DNA of 64,000 bases from Edaphobacter dinghuensis (lineage in GTDB: Bacteria; Acidobacteriota; Terriglobia; Terriglobales; Acidobacteriaceae). Position numbers and translations under genes: made by a program. This document shows, piece after piece, positions 8,100-15,899 of the stretch (positions are counted from its first letter, which is position 1; each line of letters opens with the position of its first letter). Where the stretch lies: NCBI RefSeq assembly GCF_014640335.1, contig NZ_BMGT01000001.1:310001-374000 (forward strand). Direction: 5' to 3'. Below the pieces are notes generated by a model. It saw only the letters and a list, made by a program, of their open reading frames with translations, ran no database searches and was not told the DNA's origin.

Positions 8100-8456
8100 C
8101 TAGGAGGGCTTTTTCCTGGAGAGGCCGATGAAACCGAACAGCAGGTGCAGCACGGCGAGAGCGAGCGCGCCCCAAAATGCTGCGCCGAAGGTGGTCACGG
8201 CAAAGCCCGGCACGAACTTGCTGGAGAACCAGAGAATCACCGCATTGATGATCAGGAAGAAGATGCCGAAGGTGAGAATGCCCAGCGGCAGTGTGATGAT
8301 CTTGAGAAAGAGTCCCAGCGTCGCGTTGAAGAGGCCGATGACAATAACTGCGATGAGCGCGGAGATGAAGCTGCTAACGTGAAATCCCTCGACGAAGTGC
8401 GAGACGATCAGCAGGGCAACGGCATTCAATATCCAGTGCAGAAATAATCGGAGCAT
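8100..8456 (-). CDS. Holin-like four-helix membrane protein (PF04020, YvlD type)
   Basis: 118 residues with four hydrophobic helices (about 7-23, 29-55, 60-80, 88-110) and the family-typical segments H-F-V-x-G-F and L-G-I-L-T-F-G-I-F. The family is named after a phage holin superfamily but is chromosomal and membrane-resident in many bacteria, with unknown function; no other phage gene is nearby. It precedes the usp gene on the same strand. Confidence 0.85.
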   Translation of the reverse strand: MLRLFLHWILNAVALLIVSHFVEGFHVSSFISALIAVIVIGLFNATLGLFLKIITLPLGILTFGIFFLIINAVILWFSSKFVPGFAVTTFGAAFWGALALAVLHLLFGFIGLSRKKPS

Positions 8457-8633
8457 AATCGGTTTCCCTCTTTTTCAGCTTGAAGTTGAGTTCTGAACTC
8501 TCCGGTCGAGCCTGTTGACAGAAAAAGCATACCTTATCTTCTTCAAAGCGATTCGCGGTTTTGATGAGTCGCGCGTACTTTTCAGAATGTCTAACTATCA
8601 GACGGGACATCACTCTTGAGGAGGACTACCACT

Positions 8634-9200
8634 GTGGCGAAACAGTTTGAGCGGATCGAACTGCTCCACCGCCAATTCATCGAAAGGCAGCGGATCTTCT
8701 TCAATGCCTCGGCTGCGGCGGAAGGGCATGTCAACGTCTCGCCGCGGGATAATGCGGCCCTCCGCGTCCTGACGACCAACACTGTGGTCTATCTCGACCG
8801 CACGGGCAGCGGCAATGAGACTGCCGCTCACCTGTTAGCCAACGGCCGGCTGACGTTGATGTTCTGCGCGTTTGAAGGGCCGCCGCTGATTCTTCGGCTG
8901 TATGGGCAAGGACGCATCGTGCCGCGCCGCAGCACGGAGTATGCCGATCTGCTGGCCTCTGAGTTTGAGAACACAGAGCCGCCGGGAACGCGGCAGATGG
9001 TTTGGTTGGATGTCGATCTGGTGCAGACCTCATGCGGCTTCGGAGTACCGCTATACGACTACGTGGGCGAACGCGACCAGCTCACCAGCTGGGCTGAGGC
9101 CAAGGGTGAAGAGGGGCTTGAGGAGTACTGGCACCTGAAAAATGAGCGCAGCATCGACGGGTTTCCGACCGGGCTATTTGAGGAGACACCTTCCCGGTAG
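8634..9200 (+). CDS. Pyridoxamine 5'-phosphate oxidase-like flavin-binding protein
   Basis: 188 residues from GTG 8634, chosen because a strong GAGGAGG (8618-8624) lies nine bases upstream. The longer frame from TTG 8616 would overlap that ribosome binding site. The protein has the split-barrel PNPOx-like fold markers: F-F-N-A-S-A-A-A-E-G-H-V-N-V-S-P, then Y-L-D-R-T-G-S-G-N-E-T-A-A-H, then L-M-F-C-A-F, and a C-terminal S-C-G-F-G-V-P. It probably binds FMN or F420 and reduces an unknown small substrate. It lies 49 bases before pheT. Confidence 0.85.
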   Translation: MAKQFERIELLHRQFIERQRIFFNASAAAEGHVNVSPRDNAALRVLTTNTVVYLDRTGSGNETAAHLLANGRLTLMFCAFEGPPLILRLYGQGRIVPRRSTEYADLLASEFENTEPPGTRQMVWLDVDLVQTSCGFGVPLYDYVGERDQLTSWAEAKGEEGLEEYWHLKNERSIDGFPTGLFEETPSR

Positions 9201-9249
9201 TCCGGATATGGCAGGGACCGCTCAACATTTAGACTAGAGAGCGTCCACC

Positions 9250-11334
9250 ATGAAGATTCTTACAAGCTGGCTCCGCTCTTACCTGCCCTCACTTTCGGTC
9301 TCTGACCGGCAACTGGCCGATGACCTGACGCTTCGCGGTATCGCTGTCGAAGGCGTACATGACCTTGGCGAAGGCAATGGCCATCTGTTCGAGATGGACA
9401 TCACGACCAACCGCGTCGATGCAATGAACCACTATGGCATCGCGCGAGAGGCAGCGACGATCTACAACCTGCCGCTGGCTCCGCTGGAGACGGCGCTGCC
9501 TGCTGCGACGGCAGGCGCGAAGGCTTTTCCAGTGCGGATTGAGGCGCCGGAGCTTTGCGGACGATTTACAGCTCGGGTGCTGCGCGGTGTGACTATTGCT
9601 CCGAGCGCAGGCCGAATCGCAGAATACTTCAACCTGCTGGGGCAGAAGCAGATCTCGAATGCTGTGGACGCGAGCAACTTCGTGCTGCTGGGGATGGGGC
9701 ATCCCACCCATGCTTTCGATCTGGACAAGATTGAGGGCGGCATCGTGGTTCGTCTGGCGCACAAGGGCGAGAAGCTGCGGCTGCTGGACGGAACCGAGCG
9801 GACGCTCGAGGCCGACGATCTGGTCGTGGCCGATGAGAAGAAGGCGCTCGCGCTGGCAGGCGTGATGGGCGGCTGGGACTCCATGATTACGGCGGAGACG
9901 AAGAACATTCTGGTGGAGGCAGCGTGGTTCGATCCGGCGAGCATTCGGCGCAGCTCTCGGCGGCATATGCTGCACACCGATGCCTCACACCGGTTTGAGA
10001 GGGGCGCGGACTTCAATGCCGCTCCTGTGGCGAATGCGCTTGTGTCGCGGCTGATTCTCGAGAGCGGCGGACAAGTTGAGGGCGAGTTGGTTGATGTGGT
10101 GGTTCCAGCGGCTGCGGCGAAGACCGTTGATCGTGCGCCGATTGCGCTTTCGGTCAGTCAGGTGCAGCGGCATCTGGGAACGACGATCGCTCCCGAGGGA
10201 ATCACGAAGGAGATTGTGGCACGGTATCTGGCGGCGCTCGGCTGTGAGCTGACGGCGACGTCTGACGATGCGTTTGCGGCAAAGCTGCCGAGTTGGCGAC
10301 TCGATCTGGAGCGTGAGATCGACCTGATCGAAGAGGTAGCGCGGGTTTACGGCTACAACGGGTTTGCGAATACTCTGCCAACTCCGGGTATTGTGATTGC
10401 GCATCCTACCGCTGCTGCGGAGGCCGCGGTGCGCGAGCGGCTGCTGGCGCTGGGCTTCAGCGAGTCGATCTCGAGCACGTTTGCCTCGCAGACGGATAGC
10501 GATTTGTTTGGCACGGCCGGTAAAGGCACGGTCGCGATGGAAAATCCTCTGTCCGAAGAGGCAGCGCTGCTGCGGCCTTCGTTGGTACCGGGCATGTTGA
10601 CCATGCTGGCGCATAATCTGAACCGCGATGTGCCGACGGTGAGGTTGTTTGAACAGGGCGCGATCTTTACCGGAGGCACGAAAGAAGTTGCCGAGTCAGC
10701 CTCGCTTTCGTTGGGGCTGACGGGAGCGTCTGGCGCGAGTTCGTTACACACGGCGGCTGACACCCCCATATTTGAGCTGAAGGGCGCGATTGAGTCCCTG
10801 CTCTCGCTGTTTGCAGGCGGCGAGGTTGCGTTTGCGGCAGACGCACCGAATTGGTTGCAAGCGGGACGCAGCGCTACGGCGTTGCTTGATGGTCAACCTG
10901 TGGCTCAGTTTGGAGAACTCGCCGCTTCGGAGATGGCCCGACGCAAGCTGCGGCAGCCGGTCTATCTAGCGCAGATCGACCTCGCAAAGCTGTATACGCT
11001 TCCGCTGCGACAGGTAACAGCACGGGAGATCTCGCGGTTTCAGGCCGTGGAGCGCGACTTCTCGTTTACCTTTCCCGACTCGATGCAGTGGCAGACGATC
11101 GCCGCGGCGATCCGCGCGCTGGGGATTCCCGAGTTGCAGAAGCTCGCTCCGACCGAGATCTTCCGGGATGCCAAGGGCAAGTCAGTACCTCCGGGTTTCT
11201 ACGCAATCCTGTTGAAGTGCGTCTTCCAGTCGAACGAGCGCACGCTGCGGGAGGATGAGCTGACGACATGGTGGAGCGATATTATCGCGGCACTGACCAA
11301 GCTGGGCGGAACGATTCGCGCTCCAGGGCTTTAA
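9250..11334 (+). CDS. pheT: Phenylalanyl-tRNA synthetase beta subunit, short form lacking the OB-fold tRNA-binding domain
   Basis: 694 residues, about 100 fewer than typical PheT. The N-terminal M-K-I-L-x-S-W-L-R box is followed by about 30 residues and then directly by F-E-M-D-I-T-T-N-R-x-D, so the EMAP/OB-fold insertion found after residue 40 in most bacteria is missing. The B3/B4 editing domain (about 95-270), the B5 domain and the core-like domain are present. The C-terminal FDX-ACB anticodon-binding domain is complete (about 600-694). Preceded by the same GTCCACC as pheS. Confidence 0.95.
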   Translation: MKILTSWLRSYLPSLSVSDRQLADDLTLRGIAVEGVHDLGEGNGHLFEMDITTNRVDAMNHYGIAREAATIYNLPLAPLETALPAATAGAKAFPVRIEAPELCGRFTARVLRGVTIAPSAGRIAEYFNLLGQKQISNAVDASNFVLLGMGHPTHAFDLDKIEGGIVVRLAHKGEKLRLLDGTERTLEADDLVVADEKKALALAGVMGGWDSMITAETKNILVEAAWFDPASIRRSSRRHMLHTDASHRFERGADFNAAPVANALVSRLILESGGQVEGELVDVVVPAAAAKTVDRAPIALSVSQVQRHLGTTIAPEGITKEIVARYLAALGCELTATSDDAFAAKLPSWRLDLEREIDLIEEVARVYGYNGFANTLPTPGIVIAHPTAAAEAAVRERLLALGFSESISSTFASQTDSDLFGTAGKGTVAMENPLSEEAALLRPSLVPGMLTMLAHNLNRDVPTVRLFEQGAIFTGGTKEVAESASLSLGLTGASGASSLHTAADTPIFELKGAIESLLSLFAGGEVAFAADAPNWLQAGRSATALLDGQPVAQFGELAASEMARRKLRQPVYLAQIDLAKLYTLPLRQVTAREISRFQAVERDFSFTFPDSMQWQTIAAAIRALGIPELQKLAPTEIFRDAKGKSVPPGFYAILLKCVFQSNERTLREDELTTWWSDIIAALTKLGGTIRAPGL

Positions 11335-11457
11335 AGGGCGAAGCATTTTTCCATCACCGCTGCAAGTGTTTGCAGTGAAAGAGGCAGGCATCCACATAGA
11401 TTCCACACAGTTTTTCCCCAACAAAATCCACGCTGCTGCCGTCTATACTTGAAGCAT
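11335..11457 (+). promoter_or_regulatory. zapB-like promoter region with possible leaderless start
   Basis: A perfect 6-4-6 inverted repeat (11360-11365 with 11370-11375) follows pheT. A good -10 hexamer TATACT lies at 11444-11449, only eight bases before the ATG at 11458, with no Shine-Dalgarno. Transcription from it would begin at or next to the start codon, giving a leaderless mRNA. The -35 is not clear. Confidence 0.4.
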
Positions 11458-11715
11458 ATGAGTACATCCACCATCAGCGTCGATGAGTTCCAGGCGCTTG
11501 AGCAAAAAGTTATTCGTGCCGTCGAGATCGTAAAGCGCGAGCGCGAGGCCCGCGCTGCTGCCGAGGCACAGGTCGCCTCCCTTAATGATCAGCTTGAGAG
11601 TCAGTTATCTGCCCAGATTGCGGTTGAAGCGCAGCTCACTACCTTGACCAAGGAACGCGATGCAGTGCGCCAGCGCGTTGAAAAGATGCTGCAACAGATG
11701 GACGAACTCCTCTAA
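11458..11715 (+). CDS. Small coiled-coil protein, ZapB-like
   Basis: 85 residues from ATG 11458; TTG 11449 is a weaker alternative. Nearly the whole chain is one heptad-patterned coiled coil rich in Glu, Gln, Arg, Ala and Leu. Length and character match ZapB-type cell-division coiled coils, and it lies 22 bases upstream of zapA, whose product binds FtsZ. A role in Z-ring bundling follows from this context and is not shown by any specific motif. Similar coiled coils upstream of zapA after pheT are a familiar arrangement. Confidence 0.7.
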   Translation: MSTSTISVDEFQALEQKVIRAVEIVKREREARAAAEAQVASLNDQLESQLSAQIAVEAQLTTLTKERDAVRQRVEKMLQQMDELL

Positions 11716-11737
11716 CTGAATCTGACAAGGAGCAGCG

Positions 11738-12088
11738 ATGGAACAGACAGTCGAAGTCCCGGAACAGCAGGCCGAAGTTCAGTCCATCGCCGTCGAGATC
11801 TACGATCAGATCTACAATCTGCGTGGAACCGACCCCGCGTACATCGAGCGACTGGCCCATATGGTCGACGCCAAGATGCGCGCCGTCTGCGCGCACGGCG
11901 GCACGGTCGATAGCCTGCGTGTGGCGGTGCTGGCAGCACTGAACATTGCCGACGAGCTGTGCACCGCACGGCAGCGCCAGGACGTGCTCGCCGGAAGCCT
12001 GTCGCAGTCGCAGGTGTCGATGCGCTCGCGCGCCGGGTCGCTGGCGGGACTGCTGGACGAGGTATTGGAAGAGCGCAAGGCCGGCTAA
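11738..12088 (+). CDS. zapA: Cell division protein ZapA
   Basis: 116 residues, with a Shine-Dalgarno AAGGAG upstream. It has the ZapA fold: V-E-I-Y-D-Q-I-Y-N-L-R-G strand, then A-x-x-V-D-x-K-M-R helix, then a long C-terminal coiled coil with V-A-V-L-A-A-L-N-I-A-D-E-L. ZapA cross-links FtsZ protofilaments at midcell. Its position after pheT and a coiled-coil gene supports the call. Confidence 0.9.
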   Translation: MEQTVEVPEQQAEVQSIAVEIYDQIYNLRGTDPAYIERLAHMVDAKMRAVCAHGGTVDSLRVAVLAALNIADELCTARQRQDVLAGSLSQSQVSMRSRAGSLAGLLDEVLEERKAG

Positions 12089-12118
12089 CCTGCACATTTC
12101 CTCGAAGAAGGAGTCTGC

Positions 12119-12754
12119 GTGTACATCCCCAGGGCTAATGAAGAGAACAGGCTCGAGGTTCTGCACGACCTGATCGAGTCGCATCCCCTGGCATCGCTGG
12201 TGACGATTGGGCCATCCGGTTTATTTGCTTCGCATTTGCCGATGGTGCTGGAACGCAAATCGGCGACGCATGGATTGCTGAAGGCGCATCTCTCGCGGGC
12301 AAACAAGCAGTGGCAGGACTTTCGGCCTGAGGTCGAGGCGCTGGCAATCTTCTGCGGCCCGGAGCATTACATCAGCCCATCGTGGTATCCGGAGAAGAAA
12401 GAGACCGGCAAGGTTGTGCCTACGTGGAACTATGCCGTTGTCCATGTCTATGGGCGTCTGAAGGTGATTGAAGACCCGGCGTGGCTCCTTGAGCATCTCA
12501 ACGCGCTGACTACAGCTAATGAATCTGCATTCCCTGAGCCTTGGCAGGTCGGCGATGCGCCTGCGGATTATGTTGCATCGCTGCTGAAAGGAATTGTCGG
12601 GCTGGAGCTTCCTATCGAGCGCATCGAGGGCAAGTGGAAGGCCAGCCAGAACCAACCTGAGAGCAACCGCGCTGGGGTCATCGATGGGCTGGAGCGGCTG
12701 GGGACCTCTGAGAGTCTCGCGATGAAGGCGCTTATAGCCGCCGCAAAAGAGTAA
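12119..12754 (+). CDS. PaiB-family FMN-binding protein
   Basis: 211 residues starting at GTG 12119 after AGAAGGAG. It carries the family markers at the expected places: M-Y-I-P at the N-terminus, S-H-L-P around residue 40, Y-I-S-P-S-W-Y, K-V-V-P-T-W-N-Y around residue 100, and a C-terminal K-W-K-A-S-Q-N. PaiB was named as a negative regulator of sporulation and protease genes in Bacillus, but the fold is a flavin-binding split barrel. In this organism it is more likely an FMN-dependent enzyme; regulation is unproven. Weakly linked to zapA (30-nt gap). Confidence 0.9.
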   Translation: MYIPRANEENRLEVLHDLIESHPLASLVTIGPSGLFASHLPMVLERKSATHGLLKAHLSRANKQWQDFRPEVEALAIFCGPEHYISPSWYPEKKETGKVVPTWNYAVVHVYGRLKVIEDPAWLLEHLNALTTANESAFPEPWQVGDAPADYVASLLKGIVGLELPIERIEGKWKASQNQPESNRAGVIDGLERLGTSESLAMKALIAAAKE

Positions 12755-12780
12755 ACCGTACGCCATTTTTGATTGCCAAG

Positions 12781-13620
12781 TCAGCGGGCAGGCTTCTTAA
12801 AGCCGGGAAGAATGCGCGACTTCACTTCCAGCTTGTGGTAGTTGCGATAGGCAGCCCGGAATGACCAGATACTCTTGTGGAAGGTTCCGGCGCCGCTGGT
12901 GACACGCAGATCGATCGTCGAAGGCATCCAGAAGGTCTCGCCGCCGAGCAGGACAGGCGCATAGTCGACGGTGATGACGCGCTCGCCGATGAAGGGCGAT
13001 CTGTATATGTCCCCCGGGGTGATGACGTGGTGCGGGGTGGTCAGCTCCAGGTGCGTAATCTGCATGGATGCCGGGTCAATAAAGACGCGGCCTTTGCTGT
13101 TCTCCTTTAAAAGACAGCGGGCGGTGTTCTGGGGCATGAGAACGGTGGCAAAGCTGACAACGTAAGGATCGGCCGGACGTTTCTTATGTACCCGCTGCAG
13201 CTTGTAGTTCGTGCAGGCCGCCTGCTTGAGCGAGACAACGGCGAGACCTCCCTCGAACGCTCCGCTCAGCATGGTGGGGCCGTCCATCTTCTGCGATGTC
13301 GGCGACTTGTCGTTAACGGTCTTAATCTGGCGTGACTCTACCAGCGCTGTCGTATTGTCAGGGTCGAGGGTGCGCCTGAGGCGAAAGATGGAATCCGTGA
13401 CGGTGGTGTCCTCGGTCCGCGAACCATGTTCCACCTGCGAGACGACATGCTCATCGCAGAAGAAGCTGGGGACACTGGCGTCATAGTGGTTCAGATTCGC
13501 ATCCAGCCGCTCGAGAATCTCTTCGAGCGAAGGCGTCTTCGCCTGCTGTGCACTTAGCGCAGACGAAAACCCAAGCAATGCAACAAGCGAGATGGCCGCA
13601 GCGGATGTTCTAAAGGTCAT
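12781..13620 (-). CDS. Exported protein of unknown function
   Basis: 279 residues from ATG 13620, which begins a clean signal peptide (M-T-F-R-T-S..., cleavage after A-L-S-A). An upstream in-frame start at 13659 would bury it. The mature part has an N-terminal helix (P-S-L-E-E-I-L-E-R-L-D), then a beta-rich domain with three cysteines. It resembles acidobacterial secreted proteins that share this N-terminal helix and a LolA/LppX-like half-barrel, but I cannot name a family. Convergent with paiB. Confidence 0.75.
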   Translation of the reverse strand: MTFRTSAAAISLVALLGFSSALSAQQAKTPSLEEILERLDANLNHYDASVPSFFCDEHVVSQVEHGSRTEDTTVTDSIFRLRRTLDPDNTTALVESRQIKTVNDKSPTSQKMDGPTMLSGAFEGGLAVVSLKQAACTNYKLQRVHKKRPADPYVVSFATVLMPQNTARCLLKENSKGRVFIDPASMQITHLELTTPHHVITPGDIYRSPFIGERVITVDYAPVLLGGETFWMPSTIDLRVTSGAGTFHKSIWSFRAAYRNYHKLEVKSRILPGFKKPAR

Positions 13621-13769
13621 ATCGAATCGCACATTTTGCCGCGCAACCATCATAGGCAATCAAGTATCTGAATGGGTTGGTTTACGCGAAAAAGCTCACT
13701 TCGGCGATCCGCGGCGCAGAGGAGGAAAGCAAAGGGAAATGCGCATCTATCCTACGCCGGGCTGTCAAC

Positions 13770-13796
13770 TTGCTAATCCACGCCTCCGCATATAGC
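13770..13796 (+). promoter_or_regulatory. Likely promoter of the 6S RNA candidate
   Basis: TTGCTA (13770-13775) and TATAGC (13791-13796) are separated by 15 bases, slightly short. Initiation about seven bases later falls near 13803-13810, where the RNA's terminal stem begins. Confidence 0.45.
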
Positions 13797-13809
13797 ATCC
13801 AACCTAGAA

Positions 13810-13997
13810 ACCGGCCTGCTAAGCAGGTGCGCGATCTACGCTGGTTGAACCAACATTCATTGAACAGGGGCTTTGACTCGTATACATGGCTCGGTGTGCA
13901 ACGTCCGCCAGTCCGGAATGCCTAAAGAGCCACGGCAGGGTCCCGCCGTCTTAGGACGGGTTCACCAGCGCTTCGACGCACGGCCCCGCGGGTCGGT
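13810..13997 (+). ncRNA. ssrS: 6S RNA candidate
   Basis: The ends pair to form a long interrupted rod: 13810-13819 with 13988-13997 (10 bp, two G-U), 13828-13831 with 13977-13980, 13839-13845 with 13964-13970, and 13847-13851 with 13959-13963. That gives 26 bp with internal loops. Inside lies a large open region, an apical stem (13887-13892 with 13927-13932), and a small hairpin on the 3' side (about 13933-13949). The 188-nt length, closing stem, central bubble and apical arm match 6S RNA, which mimics an open promoter and binds housekeeping RNA polymerase. A T-rich tract (14002-14012) directly follows. Assigned from structure, not a database match. Confidence 0.65.
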
Positions 13998-14048
13998 CTT
14001 CTTTTTTGTTTTAATTATTGGCAGTTTTTCTTTGCCTGAATTTCAGAC

Positions 14049-14795
14049 GTGCATCCCACCCTTCTCCACTTCGGCCACATTACTCTCCCAACCTTCGGCG
14101 TTCTAGCCGCTCTGGGGCTAATGGCCGGGTTGGCGCTCAGCCTGCGTACAGCGGTGTCTGCAGGGCTTAGCCCTGACCGGCTTTGGAACGCGGGGCTCTT
14201 CGTGCTGCTTTCAGCGTTCGTGCTCTCGCGGGTGTTGCTCATCGTGCTGTACCTGCACGCGTTCCTGACCTACCCTATTCTTTTGCTGGCAGTGCCGTCG
14301 CTTACCCCTCTGGGGATACTGCTGACGGGTATCGTCACGGTGCTGTATCTGCGGGTACGACGGCTTCCGCTGCTGGCGACGCTGGATGCGTGGGCTCCAT
14401 GCGCTACGCTGGTCTGGGCGTTTCTTGCGCTGGGACACTTTGCCGAGGGCAGCGATCCCGGACTGGTAACTAAGCTGCCGTGGGGCAGGCCGATGATCGC
14501 GGGAGGAATTCCTCTCCATCCGGTGGCCTTGTATGCTGCGATGGTGGCGGTGTTGCTGACGGGGGTGCTTTTGCTCCATCTGCGACGACGGCGCAGGCGC
14601 GGCGATACGGCTGCTTTTGCGCTGGCTGCCGTAGGGATTGCACAGTTTTTGCTGACGTTTCTACGCCAGCCTGATCCTTCGGTCGAGACGCTCGGCAATC
14701 TTCTCGATCCGATTCAATGGGTTGCCATAGGAATGATCGTCGCGGCTGGAATCATCTGGCTGTGGCCAAGAAAGCTGGTATTCGATGCCGTCTAA
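14049..14795 (+). CDS. Lgt-like membrane protein lacking the family's catalytic residues
   Basis: 248 residues, GTG start, about seven transmembrane helices. It aligns with prolipoprotein diacylglyceryl transferase: an N-terminal L-H-F-G-H-I-x-x-P-x-F-G-x-L, a later P-W-G, H-P-V-A-L-Y (family H-P-x-Q-L-Y) and F-L-R-Q-P-D. However, the signature block usually read as G-R-x-G-N-F-x-N-x-E is here L-A-L-G-H-F-A-E-G-S, and the conserved central H-G-G is absent. Transfer activity is therefore doubtful. It may be a second, diverged Lgt family member. It overlaps rluD by 11 bases and is probably co-transcribed with it. Confidence 0.75.
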   Translation: MHPTLLHFGHITLPTFGVLAALGLMAGLALSLRTAVSAGLSPDRLWNAGLFVLLSAFVLSRVLLIVLYLHAFLTYPILLLAVPSLTPLGILLTGIVTVLYLRVRRLPLLATLDAWAPCATLVWAFLALGHFAEGSDPGLVTKLPWGRPMIAGGIPLHPVALYAAMVAVLLTGVLLLHLRRRRRRGDTAAFALAAVGIAQFLLTFLRQPDPSVETLGNLLDPIQWVAIGMIVAAGIIWLWPRKLVFDAV

Positions 14796-15894
14796 ACATA
14801 TGTTGCCAAAAGGCCAACGGCGGCGCTCCGTCAAAGCGGAGTACCGGGCCACACGCGGCGTCGAAGAGGTTGCACCGCCACCGGTGCCGATGCTCGACAT
14901 CGAAGATGAGGCCGAGGATGGCATTCGCACCTTCACGGCAGACGTAGCAGCCGCGGGACTGCGGCTTGACCAGTATCTGGCGCAGGCGATTCCCGACATC
15001 AGTCGGGCGCGAGTGCAGCTTCTTATCGACAATGGCCAAGTGCGCGTCGACGGGCAGGCCGCCAAACCAAAGCACAAATTGCATGGCGGCGAGTCCATCG
15101 AGATCGATGGCGCACCGCATCCTCCGCCGCTTCATGCGATTCCTGAAGATATTCCGCTGGATGTGTTGTACGAAGACAAGTATCTGGCAGTCATCAATAA
15201 ACCAGCGGGCATGATGGTCCATGCAGGTTCGGGTGCAAGTGAGGACGCGCGGAATCGCGGCACGCTGGTCAATGCCCTGCTCTTTCACTTTGCAAAGCTC
15301 TCAGACATAGGCGGCGAACTGCGGCCCGGCATCGTGCACCGGCTGGACAAACAGACCAGTGGCATTATCGTTGTGGCGAAGGATGACAGCACCCATCGCA
15401 AGCTGGGAGAGATGTTCTCCGAGCGCCAGGTTGCCAAGACCTACATCGCTCTGGTTCACGGCAACCTTGCGAAGGACGAGACGACCGTGAATCTGCCGAT
15501 TGCTCGGGATCTGGTTCGCCGCATACGGATGACGACACGGCGAGCGGATGGACGCCCGGCTGTCTCGCATGTAAAGGTGGTGGAGCGCATCAAGTCAGAC
15601 TACGGGCTGTTCACGCTGGTCGAGGTGCGCATCGAGACCGGGCGGACGCACCAGATTCGCGTCCATATGCAGTCGCTGGGGCATCCGGTGGTGGGCGACA
15701 GCCTCTATGGCGCACCGCACCGCATTGGCGGTGGCGAGACCGCGCTATCGTTGGAGCGAAATTTTCTTCACGCGGCGCATCTGGCCTTTACCCACCCTCA
15801 AAGTAAGAAGGCAATGGACATACAGGCTCCTCTTCCTATCGAATTGGAGACCTTTCTGGCAAAGATTCGGACGGGTTTTGGCGGAGTTGAGTAA
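14785..15894 (+). CDS. 23S rRNA pseudouridine synthase RluD family
   Basis: 369 residues. A basic N-terminal extension of about 50 residues precedes an S4 RNA-binding domain (L-R-L-D-Q-Y-L-A-Q through about 120). The RluA/RluD catalytic domain follows, with the motif H-R-L-D-K-Q-T-S-G containing the nucleophilic aspartate. K-T-Y-I-A-L-V-H-G and R-T-H-Q-I-R-V-H-M are also typical. RluD modifies helix 69 of 23S rRNA. The start overlaps the preceding Lgt-like gene; a second ATG at 14800 is possible. Which RluA/RluD subgroup it serves cannot be settled from the sequence alone. Confidence 0.93.
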   Translation: MPSKHMLPKGQRRRSVKAEYRATRGVEEVAPPPVPMLDIEDEAEDGIRTFTADVAAAGLRLDQYLAQAIPDISRARVQLLIDNGQVRVDGQAAKPKHKLHGGESIEIDGAPHPPPLHAIPEDIPLDVLYEDKYLAVINKPAGMMVHAGSGASEDARNRGTLVNALLFHFAKLSDIGGELRPGIVHRLDKQTSGIIVVAKDDSTHRKLGEMFSERQVAKTYIALVHGNLAKDETTVNLPIARDLVRRIRMTTRRADGRPAVSHVKVVERIKSDYGLFTLVEVRIETGRTHQIRVHMQSLGHPVVGDSLYGAPHRIGGGETALSLERNFLHAAHLAFTHPQSKKAMDIQAPLPIELETFLAKIRTGFGGVE

Positions 15895-15899
15895 AATCA

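Noticed and set aside
8100..8456. Holin-like protein as evidence of a prophage
   Set aside because: The family is common on chromosomes and no phage structural, lysis or integrase gene is nearby.
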